Assembly: GCA_002914845.1 (NCBI GenBank)
Contig: JXTC01000003.1
Span: 385,865-449,864 of the forward strand
Direction: 5' to 3'
Source: Trema orientale
Lineage: Eukaryota > Streptophyta > Magnoliopsida > Rosales > Cannabaceae
DNA length: 64,000 bases
The notes under the pieces were generated by a model. It saw only the letters and a list, made by a program, of their open reading frames with translations. It was not told where the DNA came from and did no database searches. Every line of letters starts with the position of its first letter. Within the stretch, counting starts at the first letter, position 1. Below, piece by piece: positions 44,331 through 56,000 of the stretch. A program made the position numbers and the translations under genes.

Positions 44331-46068
44331 TTAAAACTTTTGCAGAACTTTTCAACTATTAAAAACTATAGACCACTATTTTGAAACCTTCAAGTTAAAT
44401 CAATAATAATAGCAAGCATATAGTAATAATATCGAGGTATTTAAGCATATTAAATATCAAACACTCAAATAAATAACTTGAATAAAGTAAAGAGTGTAGG
44501 GATAGAGAAAGTGCAAACTCGATTTTTACGAGGTTCGACAAACACGACGGTTTATCTACGTCCCCGGCCCTCGGCAACTTGCTTTGAGCTTTCCACTATT
44601 CTGATCAAGATTATGGGCTTGACCGACCTTTGTACAAAACGAGTGATTTCTTCTTAGGCACACTCATGCCTTTACAATAGTCTTGACTTTGGCTCTATCA
44701 CACCTAACTTGGATTATTTTGACTCCGGTGCCAATCCTCACCAACACGGCTTGTTTAGACAATGATACCAATCTTACTAACTCACGGGTTGTTTAGACTC
44801 CGGTGACAACCTCACCTACACTCGGGTTGTTTAGAATCCGGTGACAACTTCACCTAAAACGGATTGTTTTGATTCCGGTGGCAACTTCATCTATGCACGG
44901 TTGTTTATGACTCTGATACCAACCACACCTCATACTCAAATGGTTTTTCAATATAAGAGTGATCACACTCACAAACTCTCCTCACAAAATAATGAATACA
45001 ATTTTAGCTTAGGAGATTTAAGAACAATGCATAATGAATGATCTAAGATTGGCTCAATATGATTTGAAAGTTAATTCAAAGTAAGAATAGGCTTTTAGAC
45101 TTTGAAAGTGGTTGGATAACAATTTAGGTTCATGTAAAGTATTTAAGAAGTATTAAAATAGCTTCTATTTATAAGCTTGATTGAAAAATAGCCGTTTCTA
45201 ACCGTTAGACAGACAATCTGTCATTTTCGGTAGACCGAAAATACACTTTCGGTCGACCGAAAAATACTAGCCCTTATAAGTGCGGTTGTAACGGTCGGAT
45301 TTAAAAAATCATTAAAAAATTACAAATAAAAAACAGAGGAATCGTTAGACCGGTGGAATTTTCGGTAGACCGAAAACCCTGCTTATTTTGGCAGTTTCAA
45401 CATTTGGCTATTTTTCAGATTTTGATAACTTTTGGCGTTTTTCAAAAACTGACTTCTAAACTTGTTTTAAATACTTTAAAAACATTAGAAATCAATTTGA
45501 AAAGAGTATTTTGGCTATTGCAAACTTGTTTTACTTTCACAAAAATATTTAACAATAATTTGAAAGTATTCATACCGAAATATATTCTAGTTTGCAAATA
45601 GAAAATCTCCTTTTAGCCTATATCAAATAGTCATGATTTCAAATATATTTGTAACTTATTTAAATTTAAGAAATCATGTTTTGAAGAATATTTTGCCTAT
45701 TCAAAGTCATTATTTTCTATTTTCAAACTTCTATAATAAAATAACTATTTTAAGCTTAAGATAGTTTGAAAACTCTTTTGAAAAGTATGAGCCAATGCAA
45801 AGAGAATTTGTGTGCAATGAACTAAATCAAATACAAGACTAAATATGAATATACCCTATCTAAGCATGGTCTTGTATCTTGATTGTCCATCTTCAAGCTT
45901 GATTATAATAATTCTAATATGCATCCATCTTCATGCTTGATTCTTTAATCAACTTGAGTTAGAACTTTTATTTTCACTACATACTCAAGTTAAATCATTA
46001 GTACTAAATCAAATGTTTATTATCTTTAAAATAAGAGTGAGTAAGATTGAAATCTCAATTTCTCAACA
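44277..46068 (-). repeat. 5' LTR of the SIRE-like Copia
   Basis: It runs from 'tgttaagaattgttagc' to 'ctcaatttctcaaca'. It has the same internal ~42-base repeats (44715-44935) and 'cggtagaccgaaaa' palindromes (45225-45375) as the other LTR. Confidence 0.9.
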
Positions 46069-46784
46069 GTTTATTATTGACCTAGGACGTAGACGGTGGC
46101 ACTGCGGTGCCAAAACTTCCCGAGAGTTGGCGCTGGGGTGCCATTTTTGGCACTGCAGCACCATTTTTCTGCTGATTTGGCATCGCGACTTCCCAAATAT
46201 ACTATTTCTTCGTTGTAGCCCCGATTTGCCTCTTTTTCGTTGCGTTACAACTGTATCGGATTCAACTTCAATCTTAATGGTTTGAATAACCCATTTTGGA
46301 AGCACAACTTCACCTCATTTTGCATAACATACCTTTGTTTCATTCTCCTATCAACATAAACGAATAAAACATCAAAAGAATAAGAAAAACAATTGAAACA
46401 ACTTAATATAAACAAGAACATAGTGAAACTTAAGGCAAATTAGCACTAGATAAATCCAGTTTTATGGAGTTAACAGTTGTCACTATAAACTCATTTTCTT
46501 GTAGTGAAAGGAAACTTTTCTTGCAGTATATATGCCATTTCATAGAATATCTACATCATGGTCATCTCTATAACATGCATAATACCATAACTTTTAAAGT
46601 ATGTTGGGACATTGATTGCATATGTGACGCAATCATATTGATAACAAAATGCCAATATACATGACCACATATGCCAATATACATGAGCACATACTCCAAG
46701 CGCAAGCACAACAATAAATTATAAACATATCACAATATTTATGTAACAAGTAATTCTTATGTTACAGTTGAGTATTTTATTTAT

Positions 46785-46945
46785 GTTAGTATTTTATTTA
46801 CTTAGTGTCGCAAAGTGTATGGTTCAGAGCTGTTGTCAGTATTTTAATTTAGTTAGTGTCACAAAGCGTATGGTTCAAAGCTGTTGTCAGTGTTTTATTT
46901 ACTTAAGTGTATGGTTCAAAGCTGTTGTCAGTGTCCTCATTTGTC
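46785..46945 (+). repeat. Short tandem repeat (about 50-60 bases, 3 copies)
   Basis: 'gtgtcgcaaagtgtatggtt', 'cagagctgttgtcagt' and 'attttatttactta' recur three times with small changes. The frames across it are repeat-made and not coding. Confidence 0.75.
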
Positions 46946-49040
46946 GATGTGCTATTGTTTTGAAAAGGACATGGCTGATATGTCATTCTTTTATTCCAGT
47001 AATTTTCAACTTATAATAAAAATCAATCAAAAACTTAACTTGGCCTTTCAATCCCATCAGATATCCGAAATAGTCTTTTCATGCTTCATGAGAGTTTTAG
47101 GTGGTACTTTTCATGAATTTATAACTAAAATTAACCACAATTGTTATTCTCTGGAAAAAATTTACAAAATGCCCTTAATTAATCAAAAAGTGGTTAGAAG
47201 TGAAAAATTCTCAAACCAGTGAAAGTTGCACTTTTGAAGTCAAAATAGTGTTATTGTCCACCATACTTGGAGTTATGATAGCCATGAAGCTGGTCTAAGC
47301 ATTCCCAATTATCGAGGAAAAAGATAAAGTGAGGGAGAGTAACAGAGAATGAGATAACGTGAGCAAGGGAGAGAAAAACCGATCTTGGCATTCCCCGACA
47401 TGAATAGTTTTAAACTAGTCAAAGTTTTTACCCAAAATCTTTGTTCAGTCCTTGCATTCAAATTTTTAACACTATATATAGATCTCAAAATTTGACTATT
47501 GGCCCCCGATTTTCAAGATTTATTTTAATTAATCTAAATTACCTAAACAAATTTCCGACTTTGATTTATAAAATTTTCATAGGTTTTACAGATATAAATT
47601 TAAAAATTAAACTAGCAAAAAAATAACAAATTACTTTTCTTCAACCATAAGCAATATTAATAAGTTGCTAATACAATAAAAAATACATAAATTAGTTTAT
47701 ACGTCACAAGACTAGAATTACGTAGAAAGAAGAAAACATATGCATGAGATTTTGGTTGGTTGGCCGTATCTTTTACTAGGTGGATTGTAGGGTTTCACAC
47801 TCCAAAACCATTAACCAAAATGACCAACAACATATGCCTTTCAAACCGACCAAAACAACCAATATTCTAGAAAAAGCTTAGCAATTTAGTTTGAATTGGT
47901 CGATATATATAGTTTGTCAGTGTTTTTTGAACATCCTTTGTCTTAATATTGTCTATTGTCTTGTTTTATTGAGTACTATAAAGGTGTGTGGGTACATCAA
48001 TTTAACACAAACAAGAGAGATCATTGCTTTGCAAAGTTCCTTAATATGCAATCTTTGACTCCAAGAACATGGCACATGTACAACAAAATTCGTTACTATG
48101 AATCTTTGACCCCCAAGATCCATGTTTTTAAATTCTTTGCAAAGTACTCATTCCAAATTATGCTTGGCAATGCTCAGCACTATTCTCGACCTTGCTTAAC
48201 ATCACACTCGACCATACAAAAAGGCTACTTCACAAAAAAGTTTCAAAACATGCCTTCTATTAAAAATCACACTCATAAAGTCTAATTTCTCTTATGTTCA
48301 TAATAAAATCCGATTAAATGTTTAATTAGTTATAAACTTAAATCTCCTGATTTGATTTTTTTTTTTTGGAAATTTGTTTCTGCTTTTGTGGTGTGAGAAA
48401 AATACAACCAAGAAAACTTGCAATTCAGTCTTAGGTGAATAAGTATTTGCGTGGGAGGTGGTGTGGGTTTGCGATTTTTTCCTTCAGCCCTAGAACTATT
48501 TTAAACTATTTTGAAATAGTTCTAGAACTATTTTTAAAATTAATAGTGGTGATAATTTTTTCAACTATTTTAAACTTCAAAAATACATATTTTAGAGAAG
48601 AAAATTCGACCAGCTTCAAACCTTTAAGCAAAGTTCAAGTATAATTCTTAAAAGTAATACAAAAGTACCAAATCTTTTAATTATAAGGACAAAATAAGCT
48701 ATTGTACCCCAACTTATGCTAAGAATTTGTCATTTACACTACCCCATCACATTTACAAATGTATTATCACTTTACCCCAACTCTAAAAATGTGGTGTCAA
48801 TTTGCCTTGATTAGGAGACAATATTAGAAAAAGAAGTCCTTTTACCTGGCAAAATTGAAAGCCCACTAAATAGGAATTAAAAAGAGAATATACGGTGAGT
48901 GCCCTCTTTTTTTACTTTGTTTTAATAAATGATATATCAGTCATTTTGCTATAAGACTTGAAGAAAATGAGATTAAAAAATTCCATACTTCTCATATTTG
49001 TATAAAACCTAGAAACTGAGAGACTTTTTGTTGTTGCAAT
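46946..49040. other. Intergenic DNA, nothing recognised
   Basis: AT-rich. The frame at 47956-48285 has no recognisable domain. 48490-48575 has alternating 'aactattttaaac' and 'tagttctagaact' palindromes. Confidence 0.4.
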
Positions 49041-49762
49041 CAAGGTTTTAAAAAGCTTATTTGGGATCCGAAACCGAAACATTTTGCTTTAGCCTCGTGA
49101 GGCGTAAGCCTTGAGGCAAACTAAGGTGTCAACTTAGGCAATAAAAAGCCTTATAAAAATTCATAAAGACCATAAAGAAAGAGGAAATCATGTAAATAAA
49201 AGTCTTACATAACATTATAGCAAAAAGATACATAATTGCATGACAAAAGCATAATGTTCATGAAAATTACTAGCAAAATAATTCATAAACCCAAACTAAA
49301 GTCATCAAAACTATAAATCCTAATATTAATAGCATAAGAATAGAACTTATAAGTCTAAAAATAATTTTCTAAATTAAAGCCCTAAGAGGTCCTCATCCTT
49401 ATTACTATATGAGTCTTTGTTAAAAGAGGAAGAAGGCAAGGAAGAGTGAAGAGCTATCGTGGGAGAGAGGGAGAGTGGCTGCCGTAGGAGCTTGAGTTTT
49501 CAGTGATGAACTGAGTCTTTTTTTTTCCTTAAGTTCTAGTTCTAAGTCTAGAAAGTTGGGTTTTAGTGATTTGTCCGACTAAATTACTTATAACATAAAA
49601 AATGCCCAACTAAACTAGTTATAAATTTAAAAAAGACCCACAACATTTCAAAAGAAGATACATACCAGTTGAGCTCAAAAAATTCGCCCAACTTGATTCC
49701 TTTCCTCTATCGTCTCGAGGCGTGCCTCAAGGTGTACGCCTTGCACACCTTTCAAAACCATG
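49041..49762 (-). mobile_element. hAT MITE, copy C of the GAGGCTTAAGCC family
   Basis: Ends are 'caaggttttaaaaagc' and, inverted, 'catggttttgaaaggtg'. The flanking octamers 'gttgcaat' (49033-49040) and 'attgcaat' (49763-49770) match at 7 of 8. The interior is the reverse complement of copy A over several hundred bases. It lies about 0.8 kb upstream of the NLR start codon. Confidence 0.8.
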
Positions 49763-50403
49763 ATTGCAATTGAGAATGATCAAAAAGAAATTTGGAGAAT
49801 TCACAATTTTATACCCACGAAATGTCGCTTATCCAGTAAAACTCTCTTAATCAAGTGTATTTCTAATACATTAGTGTTTTCACCTTACAAGATATATAAA
49901 ATATCTAACCTTGTATGATAATCGGGGCGAAGGGACACAGTATTTGCATAAATTGGAGCAAAGCAAGACTACACTTCATAAATTAGAGCTTGTGTGCGAA
50001 ATTTCAAATATAAATGAGTAAATGACAATTGACAACTCTCAGACTAAGTCCGGAGTCATAGGACATTATGTCCTAATTATATAATACAGAAACGTTTCAT
50101 ATGCAAAAGAAGGTCTGAAGTATATTTCACAATTGCGATCAAAGTGTAAAAGGTAAGGAATTAAAAAGTCATTGTATCTAATGGGAGACTGAAATTGAGC
50201 TGGAAATAGTTGACTAATTCCATTTTGAGCTGCAGCGTTTTTGTTGTTTTATTTATTAAGTAGCTTTGCCCTAGCCTTCACTCGTGTTTGTGTCTTGATT
50301 TGATTTTGAAATTTAACTTTTCATGTAGTGAAAAGAGTTATAAGTTTAAAAATCCTCTACTTGTCACGCTATTTCCTCCAGTTATATCCAAAAAATATAT
50401 CAG

Positions 50404-50547
50404 GTACTTTCTATTTTCTATGCTTGTCCTTGTTTTCATTTATCCCTGTTTGCGTTAAGTTAATTCTTATTGTGCTTTATATATATATATGTACACATTG
50501 TACTTTTTTTTAACTGTTGTCTTAATTTTAATTTGAAAATACTTAAG
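50404..50547 (+). other. Leader intron of the NLR gene
   Basis: The donor 'atatcag|gtactttc' and the acceptor 'aatacttaag' bracket a T-rich stretch ending 11 bases before the ATG at 50559. The same leader and donor context is repeated at 26260-26330. Confidence 0.5.
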
Positions 50548-50558
50548 GATTGGAAGGC

Positions 50559-53045
50559 ATGGAGTTTCTTTCTGGGGTTGGTGCTTCAATTGTCTCAAAA
50601 ATGTTGGAGTATACACTCAAACCAGTTGGCCGCCATTTGGGTTATCTGCTTCAGTACGAACGTAATGTGAGTAAACTCAACGATGAACTAACACAATTGA
50701 CGATTCGATGGAGGGACATGACCAATATTGTCGAAGTTGAAAAAAGAAGCGGTAACGAAGCTTTAAAGGCCGTCGAAGACTGGCTAAACGAGGCAAATAG
50801 TTTCATCTGTGAAGAAAGTAGAGCAGAGATTCTAAATGTTGAAAAGTGCGCAAAGGCGAGGTGTTCCAGCTGCAACTTTCCGAATTTGTTGTTGCGTTAT
50901 CAAATAAGTAGGCAAGCGGAAGAGATAGCGATTATAGTTGCTGCAATCAAAGGCAGATCATTTCCATCGATTTCTTACCGTCCTCCTTTAGAGATTTCTA
51001 TTCCGAAGGAAGACAGCGAGTGCGAATTTCCAACAAGAGATCATATTTCGAAGGGAGTCATGGAGGCGTTGAAAAATCCTAATGTCAGGATGATTGGGAT
51101 TTACGGAATCGGTGGAGTTGGCAAGACTACGCTTGCAAAACAAATAGCTCGACAAGCCAAAGAAGAAGAGAAGTTGTTTGCAGAGGTGATCATGGTTACT
51201 GCATCCCAAACTCCAAATCTTGAGAATATTCAACTTGAAATCGCGGAGACGATTGGTCTGAAATTTGCTGATAACGAGACGCAATATTCTATCAGAGCAA
51301 ATCGACTTCGGCAAAAGCTACGTGATGGAATGAAGGTTCTGATTATTGTAGATGATGTCTGGAAAGAAATTGATCTGTTTGCTGTTGGAATAGATATCAA
51401 AGATAATCAAAGCGGTTGCAAGATTTTAGTGACCTCAAGAACTGGAGATTTATTCATTTCTATGGATATTAAGGAGAAATTCATGGTTGAAGTTTTACAT
51501 GAAAATGAGGCAACAGAGTTGTTTATCGAATTTGTGGGTGATTTAGGCAAAGACCGTCGATACAGAGATTTATTAACTGATGTGGTTAAAGAATGTGGCG
51601 GCCTACCACTCGTCATTCAAACCGTTGCACGTGCATTGAAAGATAGAGAAAGTAAGGAAATATGGGATGATACCTTGAATGATCTGAGACACTCTGCCCC
51701 AGAGAATATTGCTGGCATGCCCGGAAAGGTGTACCAGTCTTTAAAGATGAGTTACGACTTTTTAGAAAGTGAAGGACAGAAGCCACTTTTATTGCTTTGT
51801 TGTATGTTTCCAGAAGATACACTCATAAGTGCTGATGAGTTACTGATGTATTGCGTGGGTCAGCGCTTGCTTAAACACGTTGAGACACTGGAAAAGGCAA
51901 GAAAGAAGTTGCACAATTTGATAGGTATACTGAGAGAAAAGTGTTTATTGCTGCCTAGTGATCATGTCGCATCCCACAATGAGTACTACTACTGGGTTAA
52001 AGTTCATGATGTTATCCGCGATGTTGGCGTAAACATTGCCAGAGAAAAGGGTTCGTTTAATATCTCGTCTATCGCTGAGTTGGAAGAAGGGTTTCCAAAA
52101 GATCCAATTGCAATATCGTTACTTGGTGGTGATAATTTTGTCGGCCAACTTCCCAACACGTTGGCATGCCCAAAGCTCGAGTCATTTCTCGATCACTACT
52201 CTTTCAAGCCATATTGGAGACCTGAGTCGCCAATAATTCCAGACCGCTTTTTTGAAGAAACAAAAAAACTGAGAGTTCTAAATTTACCTGGAGATCGTCT
52301 AACGTCACCACCTTCATCGTTCAGCTGTTTAATTGAGAGTCTCCAAACTCTGCGTTTAATTCGTTGCGACTTAGAAGACACAAGTTTTATCGGAGTTCTA
52401 AAGAACTTGAAATGTCTCGACCTTTCATATTCCAATTTTAAAAAATTGTCAAAACAAATAGGACAGCTAAGTCGTCTACAATTGTTAGCTTTAGATCATT
52501 GTCGGGGTCTTGAAGTGATTGAACCAACTGTTATCTCGAGCTTGATACATTTGGAAGAGTTGTACATGAGAGGAGTGGTCTCCATACACTGGGAGGAGGA
52601 AACAGTCAGGGATAATGAAAGAAGTAATGTCAGTCTTGTAGAGTTAAAGAATTTGAAGAAGTTGAACACACTGTGTATACAGATAGTGGAAGAAGCTCAT
52701 TTAATACCGAAAGGCTTGTTTACTGAAAGGTTGAAAAGGTACGAGATATGTGTAGGACGAGAGGAATATATTGAATCCACAATCAATTCAAGAATGCTGC
52801 ACCTGGAGAAGCTCCCGGGAAGTAGTTTTTTGTATGATTCCGGTCTTGGAAAGTTGATTACAGAATGTGAAGATTTGCGCATATCTAAGAGTGAAATTCG
52901 ATATGCCTTTCAAAGAGAAGATGGTGCCCACGACAGATTTGAGTTTCGTGAACTGCGCAAATTGAAACTAGAAGACCTACCGAACTTCGTTCAATTCTTG
53001 AGATCTGAACGGGGGACAAGTTCCTTGCCTCTATTTAATGAAAAG
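50559..53045 (+). CDS. NLR exon 1: coiled coil, NB-ARC and first LRRs
   Basis: 829 codons. Residues 1-130 are helical and charged, as in RPS5-type coiled coils, without the EDVID motif. The NB-ARC shows 'GIYGIGGVGKTTLAKQ' (P-loop), 'VLIIVDDVW' (kinase-2, both aspartates present), 'CKILVTSRTGDLF' (RNBS-B), 'CGGLPLVIQT' (GLPL) and 'VKVHDVIRDV' (MHD equivalent as VHD). LRRs start near residue 560 ('LRVLNLPGDRLTSPPSSFSC', 'LKCLDLSYSNFKKLSKQIG'). The exon ends at 'AATGAAAAG|GTGGTG'. If the donor were skipped, translation would continue 43 codons through a strongly hydrophobic tail to a stop at 53172. Confidence 0.9.
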
Positions 53046-56000
53046 GTGGTGTTCTTTACTTTTAGTTTTTTGTATGCTTTGATTACTATATGTATACGAT
53101 TGGTTGCAAAAGTGGCTCCAACATTATTAATGGTTTTCATCTCTCCATGCTTTTCTTTTATTTATTTGTTTTAAAAAATTCATATTGTTTTTGTGAACTT
53201 CCAAGTGTTCAAATTTTCGTGTTTTCAAATGCAAAATTGATATCCTAGCTAACCTTTTATTTGCTCATTTAATTCTTTCTTTTGTTTAATTCAATGTTCT
53301 TATGATTGAAACCAATCTCGTTTTGTTTTCAAGGCATCATATTTATTTTCATGCTTAAATCTTTAATTATTCTCGAAACTGATTCCTTTAAAAATACAGT
53401 GTTGTAGGATAAGATGAGAAAAGATAAAAAAACAGAGCGTATGAGTAGAATAGTGATGCAGGACCAGTAACACCCAGTCCGCACAGCGTGGTCCTTGGCT
53501 GCTAAGAAGTCTTATCGTTTCTTTTATTTCAATAAATGCAGTGTCGTTTTGAACTTATGTTGTCGAGTGTCGTTTTTCTTTATCTTTAGTACGTTTCTTT
53601 CATCTGTTAGGCCTTTATTCATAAAGGGCAGGTTGAACTCATATATAAGCTGGGGGGTCATATTTTGAAAGGGACTTTTGACTTTTGTAATTCAGAGATT
53701 ATATTTTAATCGGAATTGAGAGCTCTCTCTGCTCCGTCTGCCTCCTTGAGGCTTACTCCCTCATATTCTCTGCATCAAATAGTAAGAGACAAAAAAGATA
53801 GATAAGAAACCGGATTGATTAGATACTGGCAAAATAGAATCGGAAGAGAGAATAGAGATCAGAATTAGACATAAATAGATGAATGGGTAGAAGAGCAATA
53901 GAGAAACAAGATAATAATTTATAGAGAAAGAGATCCATAGGAAAAGGAAAGAGAAAACTCAATAATGGTTCATTAATTCATCATAGACTGAAAACAATTA
54001 ATAACTAAGTCTATTGGACTAAACTAGAAAAGTTCACACATTCTAGAAACTAATAAAAATTAGAAATTTAAATCTAGTTATCCAAAATTAAATAACACCT
54101 AATAGTAAGTCTAGATAGTCCTAAATTACAATAATAAGAAAAATAAAAATATTTAATTTCATTATATTATATTCTATTTCTACATCAGTCTTCCAAGGTT
54201 CAAGAACTCAAGTACATCATAAACTAATAAGATAAAGCATAGAAAAAGCAATAATCCAAAATCTTGAGTCATGATAAAGGGGTAGAATCTTGAAATTGGA
54301 GACTGGTTCTACTCTCCAATATAGGGCAAAGTATGAATTGGACTTGATGATGTGATGAGGTAATCTAGTATGTAGACTCATGACAACTGTTGAACCAGAA
54401 CTAGGTTGAGCAGATTGTATTGGTGAACTTGGATCTGAACAAAGGTAGCAGAAGAGATGTCTAAGGTGTCGGTGGGCAACTGAAGTGGAATGGCAATATG
54501 GCAATTTGGAGAAGAAGATGGCAACGATTAGACTTGCAGATTTAGGGATTTTTCAGAATTTTTTTTAGATATTGTTTTTTGACATATGTTACTTCTTGCA
54601 TTATGGGACAACAATAATTTTTCTCTAAATGATGAAAGAGCTCAATTTTTTTTCAATTTTTTTTATGGAGTTTTGAGAATGGAAAAAAAAAATAAAGGAT
54701 ATGCAAAAGAAACGGAACTAGACTTGCATACTAATTGATGTAAGGATAAGATGAGAAAAGATATAAAAATAGAGAAAATAAGTAGATAAGCAAGATAAAT
54801 AAGAAAATCAGATAGATTAGGGAGAGACAGAATAGAATCAAAGAAGAAAATTAAACAAGAATAGTTGAATAGGTAGAAAAGCAATAAATAGGCAAGATAA
54901 GAACTCAAAAAGAAAGAGAACATAGGAGTAGAATTCTTAATAGTCTGAAAAATAATTAACAACTAAGCCCATTAATAGATAGACAATTGAACTCAACTAG
55001 GAAAGTAAACACATTTTAGAAACAAATAGAAAATAGAAACTAAAATCTAGTTATCTGAAATAAAATAATACCTAATAGTATATCTACATAATCCTAATAA
55101 TTATAGTAATAATAAACTTCTTAATATATTGTATTCCATGTCTACGTCATACAACTTTAAATTTATTTTGATCCAAAATTTTTAAATAAGTTTACTTTCA
55201 AATCTTTGCCACCATAATGCTGAAAATATTTAAATTGAAATGCATAACAGTATATTACTTTCTATTCGTGTCATTTATGAAGTTAGAAGTGTGTTTGTAG
55301 GTGGCATTTCCTAGCTTGGAGAAATTGAAATTGCAAGGCCTTAGTTCCGTACAGACTTTATGGCCGGACCAACCTCCACTCTTGCGGAAGTTGTATATAA
55401 GTGACTGTCCAAAACTGAAGACATTGAGCAATACTTGCACAGAAGAAGAAATTAAAGAACCTCTTTACAATGAAGCGGTACTCTTTCTTCTTCTTTGATC
55501 ACTTGCTATTTTTATAAATGCTCTGTTTATGCTCGCCTCTATTTTAACTTAAATAGGAGATGAAATAAAATGATTGGCTCGGTAGCTCAAGTTTTACACA
55601 GTAACAATTTTTTTTCCTTTTAAATTAAGCAAAGAGAATTTTAAGAGAGAGAGATAGAGTTATTAGAAATTGGTTTTGGTGTGTAAACGAATAAAGCGCA
55701 GATTAATTTGTTTTGAAAACACTCAAGAAAACATTGTTCATTGTAAAATGTATATTTCACAAAACCTTATTAGTTTCACTCATGTGAATTATATATGGTT
55801 GAATTTTATTTGTATTTCTATATGATTTGAAAAAAAATGATTCTTGAGAAATCGGGAGAAGATGAAAATTTTCCACCAATGTTTTAAACTATTTCTTTAG
55901 AATGTGCTGTTTAGTTTTCACCCTCACTTGATAGCGTATAAATAATAGATAAATTAAGATTTGGATTTCATACGTTGTTTTTAAAAATATCAATATCCTT

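Larger units (their letters stand above)
37525..46068 (-). mobile_element. SIRE/Maximus-like Copia retrotransposon, complete LTRs, no RT
   Basis: Perfect 5-base target duplication 'gttta' (37520-37524 and 46069-46073). LTRs of 1793 and 1792 bases run from TG to CA. The primer site on the minus strand, 'tggtatcagagtttgg', lies immediately inside the right LTR (44275-44260). The polypurine tract 'aaaaatgggagat' lies immediately inside the left LTR (39330-39318). The internal 5 kb holds gag, protease and integrase remnants, then stops being coding at about 41.8 kb. No reverse transcriptase or RNase H is seen, so the element was non-autonomous or has been internally replaced. LTR lengths match almost exactly and differences look like a few percent, so this is one of the younger insertions. 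Confidence 0.9.
36367..46506. mobile_element. Non-autonomous CACTA element split by a Copia insertion
   Basis: The left end is 'cactacaagaaaac'; the right end is 'ttttcttgtagtg', its inverse over 13 bases. Both are flanked by 'aaa', the 3-base duplication expected for CACTA. Subterminal regions repeat 'tataacgacgac' / 'tatagtgatgac' on the left and 'tatagtgacaac' on the right. After removing the Copia at 37525-46068 the element is ~1.6 kb. It contains a CT-rich leader and a small spliced-exon-like piece (37231-37271, 'gtaag' donor) but no transposase. Alternative: a 292-base MITE ending at the internal 'ttcttgtagtg' (36658). Confidence 0.6.

Noticed and set aside
50550-50558. TTG start three codons upstream of the NLR ATG
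   Set aside because: Plants start at ATG; the ATG at 50559 follows a leader intron acceptor and gives the usual N-terminus.
53785-55149. Purine-rich direct repeats as a simple intronic satellite
   Set aside because: TG/CA ends, near-matching 5-base flanks and only two copies fit an LTR pair better.
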